In this document: positions 22,471 to 33,523 of the stretch, in pieces
How positions within the stretch are numbered: position 1 is the stretch's first letter
Layout: each line of letters opens with the position of its first letter
Assembly: GCA_947311845.1 (NCBI GenBank)
Contig: CAMZMU010000075.1
Coordinates: 22,734,577-22,798,576 of the forward strand
Length of the DNA: 64,000 nucleotides
Source: Poa pratensis
Lineage: Eukaryota; Streptophyta; Magnoliopsida; Poales; Poaceae
Direction of reading: 5' to 3'
Program-made: the position numbers and the translations under genes
The notes under the pieces: model-generated
What the model was told of the DNA's origin: nothing
Seen by the model: only the letters and a program-made list of their open reading frames with translations
The model's database searches: none

Positions 22471-23192
22471 CCTCCTCCTCGTGGGCGAACGGGTTCATCC
22501 CACGTTAAGAGTATCGGGCAATGATCTGACGCAGCCGCCGTAAGGTGGCGCACCTGCGCGAGAGGAAACCTCGCGCACCAGTCCGTGGAAGCCAAAGCTC
22601 TATCCAGCCTAACACGGCAGTAAGAGCCCCCCACCACCTTCTTCTCATATGTCCAGCTAGGGCCGATAAACCCTAGGTCTTGTAAGCCACATACGTCAAC
22701 CATATCACGAAACCCAGCAATCTGGGCGTGGCTCCTTTCCTGCACCCCGACATGCTCATGCCGGTGCAGTACCTCATTGAAATCCCCTAGGCACACCCAG
22801 GGTAAAGATGAAGAGGACCGAATGTACTTGAGCATATCCCAAGTCTTAAATCTCTCATTTGTTTGCGCCTCTCCATAAACGCCCGTCACTCTCCACGGGT
22901 CTTTCCCGACTTCCCTCACCACCGCATCAATATGATACTGCGAATAAGGTAAAATTTCTATGGATATATTATTGTTCCAAAACATACCAAGGCCACCACT
23001 CCGGCCCGAACTGCTTACAGCTAAAGAATTATCAAAACCTAACGAACGAGCTAAAGCTTCCACCCGTGTCTTCTTCAACTGGGTCTCCAAGACAAACAAT
23101 ACGGTAGGGGCGTGTTTTTTCGCAAGATTGCGAATTTCTCTAACTGTCCCGGCGCCGCCAAAGCCACGACAGTCATAGCTCATGGCACTCAT
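22470..23192 (-). pseudogene. LINE ORF2, endonuclease domain
   Basis: The frame starts MSAMSYDCRGFGGAGTVREI, the N-terminus of the exonuclease-endonuclease-phosphatase domain of plant L1-type LINEs, which nicks the target DNA. Recognisable motifs are TVLFVLETQLKK (catalytic Glu), WVCLGDFNEVL (GDFN), and SDHCPILLTW (SDH, catalytic His). After WDEPVRP the correct frame moves by one base near 22475-22490, so the link to reverse transcriptase is broken. Confidence 0.9.
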
Positions 23193-23354
23193 TGCTGCCG
23201 GCGGTCCTCCTTCTCGGAGGCCGCCAAGGTTGTCTTGCTCGGGTTCTCATCAATCACAACTCCTTTCTCTCCCATGGCTATTTTCCTCCCACCGCCGCCT
23301 TCTTTGCTCATACCCCCAGCCAAGGCCTTCTTCTGCTTCTTGAGCTCCTTGGGC
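23189..23354 (-). pseudogene. C-terminal end of LINE ORF1
   Basis: The last 55 or so codons (..KELKKQKKALAGGMSKEGG...KEDRRQQ-stop) are Lys-rich, as is usual for the nucleic-acid-binding ORF1 protein. Its TGA (23191-23189) overlaps the ATG of ORF2 (23192-23190) as ATGA. Confidence 0.7.
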
Positions 23355-23589
23355 GCCTAATTAGGGAGATGCTATAGGTCGCGGTGCGCGACGCGATCTT
23401 AGCTTCGCGTAGCCCTTCCTTCACGCGACGCACTATGGGCCAGGCCCACTGACTGATTGGTTTGACTGTTTCACGAATTTCGTTTAGATTTTTAAAAGTT
23501 TGACTGTTTCCTAAATTTCGTTCAGATTTTTAAACGTTTGATTGTTCCCCGGACTTTTGAATGTTTTCCGTCTTTTTTCTTATTCATCT

Positions 23590-24500
23590 AGTTCACGATG
23601 AACATTTTAAAAAATGGAAACATTTTGAAATGGTGTACCCTTTTTTAATTTAGAACCATTTTTAAAATGGAACAATTTTTAAATTCGGAACCATTTTTAA
23701 TTTCGGAATGATTTTAAAAATGGAACCATTTTTAATTTCCGAAGCATTTTTTAAAAATGGAACCATTATTATTTTTGGAACCATTTTTTATTTCGGAACC
23801 ATTTTTGAAAATGGGACCAATTTTAATTTCAGAACCATTTTGAAATGGAACAGTTTTCAAAATGGGACCATTTTTAAATTCGTAACCATTATTATATTAG
23901 GAACCATTTTTTTATTTCGGAACCATTTTCATAAAATGAAACCATTATTAATTTCGGAACCATTTTTAATTTGGAACCATTTTTAAATTCGGAACCATTT
24001 TTAATTTTGGAACGATTTACAAAACGGAACCATTTTTATTTCAGAACCATTTTTAATTTCGGAACGATTTACAAAACGGAACCATTATTAAAAAATGGAA
24101 CCATTGTTATTTTTGGAACCATTTTTAAAATGGATTTTTTTATTTCGGAACTATTTTTAATTTCGGAACGGTTTTCAAAATGGAACCATTTTTAAAAAAT
24201 GGACCGATTATTAATTTGGGAACCATTTTGAATTTGAAACCATTTTCAAAATGGAACCATTTTTAATTTCGGAACGATTTTCAAATGAAACCATTTTTAT
24301 TTTCAAAACCATTTTTAAAAAATGGAACCACTTTGAATTTTCGTTACTTTTGGTTCACTTTGAAATCGAAACCATTTCCTAAAAGGGGACATTTTCAATA
24401 AAAGAGGAACTATTTTTCTAAAAAAGAACCATTTTCATAAAATCGTAACAATTTTATCAAATTGCATTATTTTGACAAAAATTTCAAAAGTCGGAACAAT
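23590..24500 (+). repeat. degenerate array of GGAACCATTTTTAATTTC
   Basis: About 30 imperfect units of 22-30 bp, each built from GGAACCATTTTT followed by AATTTC or AAAATG, form an array inside the Mutator-like element. Stop codons are rare in one frame, which gives false reading frames. Confidence 0.85.
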
Positions 24501-24682
24501 TTTAAAATGTTTTTAAAATAGTTTTGATTTAAAAAATAAAACTAAACTAAACTATCAGAACAGAAAGAAATAAAACAATGAAACGAAAAATAAAAAAGAA
24601 TCAGAAAAGAAATAAGAACAAAAAACCCAAATCATTAAGAATAGAACGGAAAATAATGATATATCAACATTAGCACGAGCCG

Positions 24683-24756
24683 AGCACAGCGGCTAGCACC
24701 CCTCGCCTTGTGCGGGAAGGTCCACGGTTCGAATCCCACTCTCCACCTATTTTCTT
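24683..24756 (+). other. tRNA-like segment with Pol III B box
   Basis: The segment GAGCACAGCGGCTAGCAC...GCCTTGTGCGGGAAGGTCCACGGTTCGAATCCCACTC looks like the body of a tRNA: an A-box-like part and GGTTCGAATCC as B box and T arm. No clean acceptor stem could be paired, so it is a tRNA relic or SINE head, not a called tRNA gene. Confidence 0.4.
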
Positions 24757-25211
24757 CTATTTTTTCCAGCTAACGTCGCGGTACGCCACCTATAGGATTA
24801 CTGCACCTATTTTCTTCTATTTTCGCCAGTGAGAACCACTAATGGGCCGGCCCAAATTAGTGCAGCAGGGTACGATACGCGACCTATAGGATTTGCCGCC
24901 TAATTAACTGGCAATCAATGTAAATTGCGCCTAGACCTAGAGGGGTTATGGGACTGCGTGGATTTGGAATTGTGCCTTATGAACGAGGACCGGAGGGAGT
25001 ACTCCATTTGTCTCTCTCATCATTAATTACATGCCACATCATTTATTTTGCCTATGTTGCACCTATGTTATCACCTATGTTACTCCTACTGTGGCCACTC
25101 TTAACCGAATGCTCAAAACTAGTAGGGTTGGAAACGACGGGGCTTGGCTGGAATGTGGATGGAGCGCGGGGTACATCCAATCCACGAGAGGGTTGGGTCC
25201 ACTAGATGTTA

Positions 25212-25725
25212 GAGCATCTCTAACAGAGCCCTTAAAATGGCTAAACCCGTAAAACTCCGACGACTTTACGGGCCGAGGCCGTGTTTTGGGCCATAGCAGA
25301 GCCCGTAAAGGTCGAGCGACCCGTAAACGGGATAAGGGCGCCCGTAGACACGAACCGCCAGCCGCTATTTACTCCGGGCGAGCCATGAGTCACGGGTCAA
25401 AACCCTCATTCCCCACCACCGCCGACGAGCAATCCACCGCGCGCCGCCGCCGCCTCCGACGCTCGATTCCGCCGCCGCCGTAGATCCACCGCCGCCGCCA
25501 CGCTAGGATGGCCCCCAAGCGGGAGAACTCTCCCCCCGTTGCCGGGCGACGACCAATTTGGCAGCGACTGTTCCGATGAGAGGCGGTCGAAGCTGGTCCG
25601 CAGCGACGGCGCGCGGAAGCGCCTCGCGCACCAATGGACCAACCTCAACATGCCAGTGCCACTACGGGTCCGCTACCGTGCCGTCGAGGAGTTCAACCGC
25701 CTCCGACGGGAGCGCGAGGAGGAGC
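25212..25725 (+). mobile_element. left end of a Harbinger-type element
   Basis: GAGCATCTCTAACAGAGCCC follows TTA and resembles the GAGCATCTCC end of the complete element at 36964. A GC-rich gene-like stretch follows (...DDQFGSDCSDERRSK... RYRAVEEFNRLRREREEELKGQ). It stops where an LTR inserted at 25726. The right end was not found in the window. Confidence 0.5.
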
Positions 25726-27355
25726 TGAAAGGACAATGATGTCGCCTAGAGGGGGGGTGAATAGGCGATTAAAACTTTTCCGGTTTAGGCTTGCTAATTG
25801 CGGAATAAAACTAGGTGTTTAAATTAACAAGCCGACAACCTAAATAAACTAGGCTCACCTATGTGCACCAACAACTTATGCTAAGCAAGACAAACAACAA
25901 GGTGATAGCTATAGAATACTTCAAGCACGAAGGCTATCACAAAGTAATGTGCATAAGTAAATAGCTCGGGTATAGAAATAACCGAGGCACGCGGTGACGA
26001 GGATGTATTCCCGAGTTCCTCCTTGTTAAGGGAGTACGTCTCGTTGGAGAGGTGTGAGGCACCACAAAGGTCGATCTCAACGCCACAAAGGCTCACCCTA
26101 TTCTCCGATGAACCGCACCACAAAGGTTTGGTTCACCTTCCACTATCGGTATTCCTTCGAGGCGGAATCCGGAGCCTTTCAACAACAATCCGGGCACAAC
26201 CCACAATGGGATTGGGGGATCCCGAACGGCTTTCAACAACAATCCGAGGCACAACCCACAATGGGATTGGGGGCTCCCGAACGGCTTCAAGTGACCACAC
26301 AAGGGTCCAACCACCACAAAGGCGTCTAGGGTCCAAGGACCCAAGAGTAACAAGTTCACAAGCTTTCAACTACCACGAATCCTCGTGGAGAGCACACCGA
26401 TGCACCAAATGCAAAAGGCAAGAGCACAAGTGCTCAAATCCTCCACTCACAAATTCCAACAAAGCAACAAATGCTTATGGGGGAATAAGAGAGGAAGAAC
26501 AAAGAGGAGAACCACACAAGAACTCCAAGAACTAGATCCACTAGGTTCCCCTCACTTAGAGGAGATATTGATTGGTGGAAATGTAGATCTAGGTCTTCTC
26601 CTTCAATCCTCCAAAGATCAAAGAGTTTGGGTGGAGGGATTGGGAGATATCAAGGAAATGAGCTTGCAACAATGAAGGAGAGAGAAAGTCAAACGTGCTG
26701 GGCAGAGCTGCTTGGCTGGAGGTAGGTGGAGGGTATTTATACCCCTCCCAGAAAATCTGACCGTTGCCCTCAAATCCGCACAGAATCACTTGGGCCGGAA
26801 CTTCCGGCCGGGCCGGAACTTCCGGCACTTATTCGGGCAAACCTCCGGCCGATCACAGAACACAAATCCTCCAAAAATGTCGACCGGAAGTTTCGAACCG
26901 GAACTTCCGCCCCTGGGGCCGAAACTTCCGGCCCACACCGGAACTTCCGGCCAGAGCTTAAAAGCTGCAACTTCAAAAACACCGATACGAAAACGGTAAT
27001 AACTTTTGCAAGAAAACTCCAAATGAGATGAAACCAATTTCGTTACAAAGATAACGACGAGTGCTAACCCACAAAAAGTGGAAATATTAAGGGTCACAAA
27101 TATAGAGGGGATACCACACATGGGGAGGTGTGGACCCTAACTCGAAGGTGGACCGGTAATATTTCCAACACGAAAACGCAACAAGTTTTCCAAATGAAAT
27201 CCGTTTTCGTAGAACTTGGGCTTGTCATGAAGATCACGACAAGCACCAAAAACCAACAAGGAGAAAAGCCAAATAAGAACCAAGAAAGATGATATGCCAA
27301 GTATGCAAAGATTTGAGCTCTCCACAAAGATGCGATCAAGTTACTCACTTGAGAG
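25726..27355 (+). repeat. LTR fragment, family X
   Basis: It begins TGAAAGGACAATGATGTCGCCTAGAGGGGGG, the same end as the complete solo LTR at 32399 (read on minus) and the copy starting at 63801. It follows the same sequence up to TGCGATCAAGTTACTCACTTGAGAG and is then cut by another LTR fragment. The 480-bp remaining end is not present. Confidence 0.8.
26785..26965 (+). repeat. CCGGAACTTCCGG palindromic minisatellite
   Basis: The palindrome CCGGAACTTCCGG and variants repeat about eight times within the family-X LTR. The other copy (31099-31400) has GGCCGGACCTCCAGCCGGTT-type units at the same relative place. Confidence 0.8.
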
Positions 27356-28428
27356 TGATGCGTGCAAAGTCACACGTCCGTTGGGAACCCCAAGAGGAAG
27401 GTATGATGAGTGCAGCAGCAAGTTTTCCCTCAGTATGAAACCAAGGTTATCGAACCAGTAGGAGATCGAAGTTGCTTCGAAGGTGTCAACGGCGTCAGAA
27501 AAAGTGTGGTGTTGATGGGAATGTTTCCTCTTCCTAGCAATGGTGCCAGAAAAAGTTCGGCGTCGAAGGGGAGGTCCTGGCGGTTGACTTGGAACCTGCA
27601 CACAACAATCAAACTACTTTGCCCCAACGAAACAGTGAGGGTGTCAATCTCCCGGCTTGCTGAAAACAAAGGATTAGACGTATAGTGTGGAAAATGATGT
27701 TTGCTTGCAGAGAATGTAAAAGAACAATGATTGCAGTAGGTTGTATTTCAGATGTAAAAGAATGGACCGGGGTCCACAGTTCACTAGTGGTGTCTCTCCA
27801 TAATAAAATACTAACATGCTGGGTGAACAAATTACAGTTGGGCAATTGACAAATAGAGAGGGCATAACAATGCACATACATATCATGATGATCACTATGA
27901 GATTTACTTGGGCATTACGACAAAGTACACAGACCGCCATCCAGCATGCATATGTGCCTAAATAGTCCACCTTCAGGTTAGCATCCGCACCCCTTCCAGT
28001 ATTAAGTTGCAAGCAACAGACAATTGCATTAAGTATGGTGCATAATGTAAACAACACTAATATACTTAGACAAAGCATTGCTGTTTTACCCCTAGTAGCA
28101 ACAGCACATCCACAATCTTAGAACTTTCTGTCACTGTCACAGATTAAATGGAGGCATGAACCCACAATCTAGCATAAATACTCCCTCTTGGAGTTACAAG
28201 CATAAACTTGGCCAAAGCCTACACTAATAACAAAGAGCATGCAAGATCATAAACAACACATATGTGATAGATCAATAATCAACTTGACATAGTATTCAAT
28301 ATCCATCGGATCCCAACAAACACAACATGTAGCATTACAATAAGATGATCTTGATCATGATAGGCAGCTCACAAGATCTAAACATGATGGCACAAAAGGA
28401 GAAGACAACCATCTAGCTACTGTATACC
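27356..28428 (+). repeat. LTR fragment, family Y
   Basis: It starts TGATGCGTGCAAAGTCACACGTCCGTTGGGAACCCC and runs through GACCGGGGTCCACAGTTCACTAGTGGTGTCTCTCC and GATCTTGATCATGATAGGCAGCTCACAAGATC. The same landmarks occur in the LTRs at 44245 and 49019, so it is a related LTR. Its end (ACGTATCA) is missing, cut at about 28428. Confidence 0.75.
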
Positions 28429-28952
28429 CATTACCCGCGTACCCTGCGGGTAAAAACCCTATTAGGGTAAGGGTTTGGGGACGAAAAATACCCGTGGGTA
28501 TGTAAATGGGGAAATCTCGTACCCATCGGGCAGAGAGGGTACGGGTATGGGTTCGTATAACCCATACCCGCGTACCCACGTACCCTTCTAAATCTGTGAC
28601 AAGTGTGTCTTCCAATAATAATAACCTAATGTACCTACTATTTATTTCCAATCATGCGATGCATGATGCCACAAACGATATTGGGATGCTGATATTCCTA
28701 AGTATGTGCTGCTGGTTAAAGTTATATGATTATATGATGTTGTTTACGACTATCTCGTACTCAATTTATTGTGTTGCAAATGCGGATATTTTTACCCGCG
28801 GGTACCCTTTTACCCTGTCGGGTGAAGGGTATGGGAAAAAGTTATACCCGCTGAAGGGTATGGGTACGGGTGACGGGCAAGGTTGAGGGGGACGGGTAAG
28901 GGTATGGGGTGGCCCCACCCTCATCCATACCCTGCGGGTGCCATCCCTAAGT
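28429..28952. mobile_element. TACCCGCGGGTA-rich element, probably hAT
   Basis: Both sides are made of TACCC/GGGTA words in opposite orientation (28429-28590 and 28790-28945) around an AT-rich centre. The right end, read reversed, is TAGGGATGGCACCCGCAGGGTA, like grass hAT elements. The left end is not clear. Confidence 0.5.
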
Positions 28953-30053
28953 CGTGACAAAGAATAAGGGCTCTCTGCTTTTAGAGGAAGAAGTCCATTT
29001 TGAACCCTGAACTTGTAGGCAGTGGATAGATCGAACCTCCAACTCTTAATCCCTGAAATTTGGACCCTGAACTAACCATTCCCGGTCTAAATCGAACCTG
29101 ACAGCCGTTTGACGCTGAAAACGCTGACGTGGCACTGGGTTAACCGGGATTCTTGTCAGTGGTGGGCAGCAAGACGGTGGGTTATCCACGTATTGGCTTG
29201 ATAAAATTGGGGAACGAAATTAGGTTTGACAGAGGCGATTTAGCAGCGCAGGCGATTTGGCGGCGGAGGCCCCGGCGCCGGCGTCGACGGATGTGAGGCC
29301 GCCCTGGCGAAGAGGAAGGAGCGCTCGCCGTGGCCAGCCGGCGGCGGTCGACGGATGCGGAGGCCCTGCGAAGAGCAAGGAGCGTGCCCGCCCGCCCTGG
29401 CGAAGAGGAATGACGGCCCAAGCGCGTCCGCCGTGGCCCAGGCGGTGGCGGTCGACGGATTTGGAGGCGAAGAGGAAGGAGCCCGAGCTCCCAGGCCAGG
29501 CTCTGCATCCCCTTCCCGGCGGTGGTGGCAAGCACCGCCCTCGCACGGCTCACGCTGCACGGCCGTGCTCTGCTCTTCGTCAGCAGTGACGACAGGGGTG
29601 TCTCCACCACGCTTTGCAAGGATGCTAGCGCAGTGCATTTGCAAGGATGCTAGAGCTAGGCCTTTGCAGAGTTGTTGATGTAGTTTGTTTGTTCAATCTG
29701 TGGAAATTAATGCCAGGTTTGGCAGATTGTATGAAATTTTCACAAATTTGTATGAGAAGCACTTTGTAACCTGTGGAATTTGCAATTGCAATCAAGTAAT
29801 TTTGGGTCAATCATGTTGGCAGTAATTTACTAACATTTGAATAGTACATTTGGTACCAATTGTTGGACAATTTTGCTGTCATAAAGTGGATAAATGGACT
29901 TGTTCATATAAGCCTGGACAAAATTTTGGCAATAATCTGCAACATTGTAGTGCATAAACCTAGGACATTTAAAGTGCTTTTTCAAGTGCATAAACCTGGG
30001 ACAATAAAGTGCATTTCAAGTGCATAAACCTGGGACATTAAACTAAACATTAC

Positions 30054-32399
30054 TGAAAGTACATGTGTTGCCCCATGCGTGGTTTTGGTAATTAATGACA
30101 ATCCTTATGGACTAATGTTTGCATTGAGATATACTTGTAGATCTTGTCCATAGGAAAAGATTGGAGTTCATGTGTTGGACTCTAGAATATTACATGATGA
30201 CCAAGGTTCCATCCAAGAGTTTATATGAAGAATGGTCATGTGAAGAGTTGAGCATATTGCAAGTATGTCTTGAAGGTTTCAAGACATCATCTTCATGAAG
30301 ATAGAGCTTAGCAAGGCTTTCCCATAATGGTGTATGGGGAGCATTTGGAGAAGTCTTCATCAAGCATGTGCTAGCAAGCACAATCAAGAAAGGTGTTCCA
30401 ACTTGAGGGAGTCAAGATCATCATCATCTAGCTCAAGTGGAATGCGCAAGGCAAAGGTATGATCTTGATAGGTTTTCTATTTTACCGGTCTCATGGTGTG
30501 GGAGACCGGGTTATAGGATAGATGGCGTACTATCAAGAGGGGCTCTCAAGTGAGTAACTTGATCGCATCTTTATGGAGAGCTCAAACCTTTGCATACTTG
30601 GCATATCATCTTTCTTGGTTCTTATTTGGTTCTTCTCCTTGTTGGGTTTTGGTGCTTGTTGTGATCCTCATGACAAGCCCAAGTTCTTCGAAAATGGATT
30701 TTGGATGGAAAACTTGTTGCGCTCTCGGTGTTGGAAATATTACCGGTCCTCCTCGAGATAACGTCCGCACCTCCCATGTGTGATATCTCCACTATATTTG
30801 TGACCCTTAATATTTTGTAGGAAAGCTCTTGTCGCTACCTTTCCAACCTCGTTGGTTTCATCTCGTTTGGAGCTTCCTTGCAAAAATTATTGCATATCAG
30901 GATTTACCGGTTGTTCTTATTTAGAGAAGGTTTACCTTTCTACATTTGGTTTTATCCTCACATGATGGACTATGATGTTGCTCTGCATAATCTTGAAGGG
31001 CTCTTCGTTGCGATTCCAACGAGTCCAAGAACATCGAAAACGGAGTCCGGATGATCAAGATATGTTCGTTTTCGTATTGGGCGTTTTTGCAGTTTAAGGC
31101 GGCCGGACCCCGGGCCGGTTTTGGCCGGCCTCCAGGCCGGTTGTGTCGGCCACGCGCCCGGACCTCCAGCCGGTTCATGCCGGCCTCAGGTCCGGTTCTC
31201 TCGGTCGCTCGGCCGGACCCCCAGCCGGTTTTGACCGGCTCCAGGTCCGGTCCTGCCTCGTGCACCTCTGCTGGCTCCCAACACCCCGGCCGGACCTCAA
31301 GCCGGTTTAGTCCAGCCCAGAGGCCGGTTCCCTCGGGTGGCAGGCCGGACCTCCAACCGGTTTATGCCGGCCCCAAGACCGGATCCTCCCTGCACTGCAC
31401 AACGGTCATTTTTTAAGGGAACCTAATTAAGGGGCTTTCTTCCCCAACGGTTCCCTAATCTCTTGAGCAAGTTTTTCTCCCCTCTCTCCTCCATTGTTGA
31501 CATTTGGAAAAGCTTGCCTTCCTCTCAATCCCTCCCATGATTCTTGCACATCTTTGAGGAAAAATGAGAGGAGATCTAGATCAACATTTCCACCAATCCA
31601 TTCCTCCTCTAAGTGAGGGGAACCTAGTTGATCTTGATCTTGGAGTTCTTGGTGTTTCTCCTCCATTGTTCTTCCTCTCTTATTCCCCCATAAGCATTTG
31701 TTGCTTTGTTGGAATTTGAGAGTGAAGAACTTGAGCACTTCTTGTGTTCTTGCCATTGCATTGTGTTGCATCGGTTTGTGCTCTCCACGAGGATTCGTGG
31801 AAGTTGAAAGCTTGTGAACTTGTTACTCTTGGGTCTTTGGACCCTAGACGCCCGTGTGGTGGTTGAGACCCTTGTGTGGTCACTTGTAGCTGTTCGGGAG
31901 CCCCCAATCCCGTCGTTGGTTGTGCCCCGGATCGTTGTTGAAAGGCTCCGGATTTCCGCCTCGAAGGATTCCGATAGTGGAAGGTGAACCAAACCTTTGT
32001 GGTGCGGTTCATCGGAGAAGAAGGTGAAACCTTTGTGGTTGTTGAACCATTGTGTTGGTTCACACCTCTCCAACAAGACGTACTCCCCTAAAAAGGGAGG
32101 AACTCGGGAATACATCCTCGTCTCCACGTGCCTCGGTTATTTCTATACCCGAGCTCTTTACTTATGCACTTTACATTGTGATAGCCTTCGTGCTTGAAGT
32201 ATTCTATATTGCTATCACCTTGTTGCTTGTCTTGCTTAGCATAAGTTGTTGGTGCACATAAGTGAGCCTAGTTTATTTAGGTTGTTGGCTTGTTAATTTA
32301 AACACATAGGTTTATTCCGCAATTATCAAGACTAAACCGGAAAATTTTAATCGCCTATTCACCCCCCCCCCCCCTCTAGGCGACATCCTTGTCCTTTCA
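30054..32399 (-). repeat. complete solo LTR, family X (2346 bp)
   Basis: The ends are TGAAAGTACATGTGTTGCC (30054) and CATCCTTGTCCTTTCA (32399), TG..CA as in LTRs, with ATTAC duplicated at 30049-30053 and 32400-32404. No second LTR or internal region is attached, so it is a solo LTR formed by LTR-LTR recombination. It is inverted relative to the fragment at 25726. Long frames in it (for example 31624-32127) have no domains. Confidence 0.85.
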
Positions 32400-32550
32400 A
32401 TTACACCTAGCAGTACATAATTGAAAGTGCACAAACATTACATGTTTGCAACAAAATATTCTCACAGAGGAGACATGACACAGGACTTTAGCATCAGTAG
32501 TTGCCACTGCAATTGAAATACGCATAGCTTGGCACAGAAGATGCAGATCT

Positions 32551-32806
32551 TCATCTTCCCCTTTTTGCTCCAGTGCCTCTGCCTCTAGAAGCATTTGTTC
32601 GAGGCAGTGAAGATGAAGATGCTCCAGGTTCAGAGGGTGCAGATCTTTTTCTTGGAGGTTTGAACTTGCTTGCTGGTGCATCTGGAGCAGCAGTTCTTGG
32701 TGGAGCTGGGGCAGCAGGTTGAGAACTTATTGGTGCAGCCGGGGCAGCAGTTCTTGGTGGAGCTGGGGCAGCAGGTTGAGAAGTACTACCTTGTGCTTGC
32801 TGGAGA
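32551..32806 (-). pseudogene. C-terminal tail of a MULE transposase
   Basis: The minus strand reads ...SQPAAPAPPRTAAP twice, then ASKFKPPRKRSAPSEPGASSSS and SRGRGTGAKRGR-stop (TGA at 32551-32553). A Pro/Ala-rich, Arg-rich basic tail is usual at the end of MuDR-type transposases of grasses. The zinc-finger and DDE regions are absent. A 72-bp DNA repeat accounts for the doubled PAAPAPPRTAAP. Confidence 0.6.
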
Positions 32807-33523
32807 ATTTAAAATATGCCAAGTTATGTCAAATAAAGGTTGTAAAAACACCTAGAGCTCGAATGTAAATGCAAAACTAATTAATAATCATCTAATACCT
32901 CTGCTTTCTTGCCATTGCCATTAACAAGGTGTGCATTTTCCAACACAAATCGACGGCAAAATCTGACCAAAAATCCTAACTTTATAACGGCAAGAACAGC
33001 CCCAATTCTGCTCGTATAAACCCTAACCCTAGTGATGCGAAATCAACGAAAAAATTACTGCTACCGGAGGAGGAGGTCGGGGATATTACCTTCGCTTTCT
33101 TTCTTCCTCGCCTCGTCACGATAAACACCTGCGCGGCCTTCACCCACCCGTCGCCATTGCAGTCGCCAAAGCAGAGGAGAATGCCAGGGGACGGGAGCTG
33201 TGGAGAAGAAGTGGACTGGAGGGCCTCACTGGGCCGGCCCATGCACTTTGCACACATGCGCATCACCGATCCCAGTATCCCACCACCGATCCCAGTCTCC
33301 CCTTGCCACGTACATAATCCTTGTTTGGGAACGACTGTCGGGTTCGATTTAGACCGAGAATGGTTAGTTCAGGGTCCAAATTTCGGGGATTGAGAGTTGG
33401 AGGTTTGATTTATCCACTGCCTACAAGTTCAGGGTTTAAAATGGACTTCTTCCGCTTTTAGATGAGAGCTGGAGGTGTCTGTGGCACCTGATTTAGGAGT
33501 CGTAACACGATCAGCTTCACCAA

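Larger units (their letters stand above)
19028..23354 (-). mobile_element. LINE retrotransposon, 5'-truncated, 16-bp target duplication
   Basis: GCCTAATTAGGGAGAT occurs at 19012-19027 and 23355-23370, directly flanking the element. The minus strand carries the end of ORF1, then endonuclease, reverse transcriptase, zinc-binding and RNase H regions, an AATAAA signal about 20 bases before the tail, and a poly-A tail (T run 19027-19038). The missing ORF1 start shows 5' truncation during reverse transcription. Two one-base frameshifts are the only obvious damage, so insertion is relatively recent. Confidence 0.92.
19021..24897. mobile_element. Mutator-like element, split by a LINE
   Basis: The outer ends are GGGAGATGCTATAGGTCGCG (read across the LINE: 19021-19027, repeated and continued at 23364-23384) and, reversed, GGCAAATCCTATAGGTCGCG at 24878-24897; 17 of 20 bases match. 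GCCTAATTA flanks the element at 19012-19020 and 24898-24906, a perfect 9-bp target duplication, diagnostic for Mutator-like elements. Without the LINE it is about 1.53 kb and has no transposase. Inside are an AACCATTTTT-type repeat array and a tRNA-like piece. Near the right end CACCTATTTTCTTCTATTTT and CACCTATAGGATT occur twice, so the terminal region is partly duplicated. Confidence 0.85.
28986..33453 (-). mobile_element. second Mutator-like element, 9-bp target duplication
   Basis: Terminal inverted repeats of about 125 bp start GGAAGAAGTCCATTTTGAACCCTGAACTTGTAGGCAGTGG at 28986 and are mirrored at about 33330-33453. GCTTTTAGA flanks both ends (28977-28985, 33454-33462). Inside: a GC-rich stretch with repeated GTCGACGGAT and GGCGAAGAGGAAGGAGC (29230-29530), a repeat GTGCATAAACCTGGGACATTAAA three times (29950-30042), a nested solo LTR (30054-32399), and the C-terminus of a transposase (32551-32806). 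The catalytic part is missing, so it is non-autonomous. Confidence 0.88.

Noticed and set aside
23708..24195. Phe/Ile/Thr-rich frames in the AACCATTTTT array
   Set aside because: Open only because the repeat motif lacks stops in that frame; repeat translation, not a protein.
24683..24756. True tRNA gene
   Set aside because: B box and T arm look good, but no acceptor stem and no clear anticodon arm could be paired.
31624..32127. 167-residue minus-strand frame in the solo LTR
   Set aside because: LTR sequence; similar frames appear in the inverted copy at 26023-26535 but without any domain, and LTRs do not usually encode proteins.
25726..32399. One giant foldback element bounded by the two inverted family-X LTRs
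   Set aside because: The right copy is complete with its own ATTAC duplication and lies inside a MULE with its own 9-bp duplication, so the two are independent insertions in opposite orientation.
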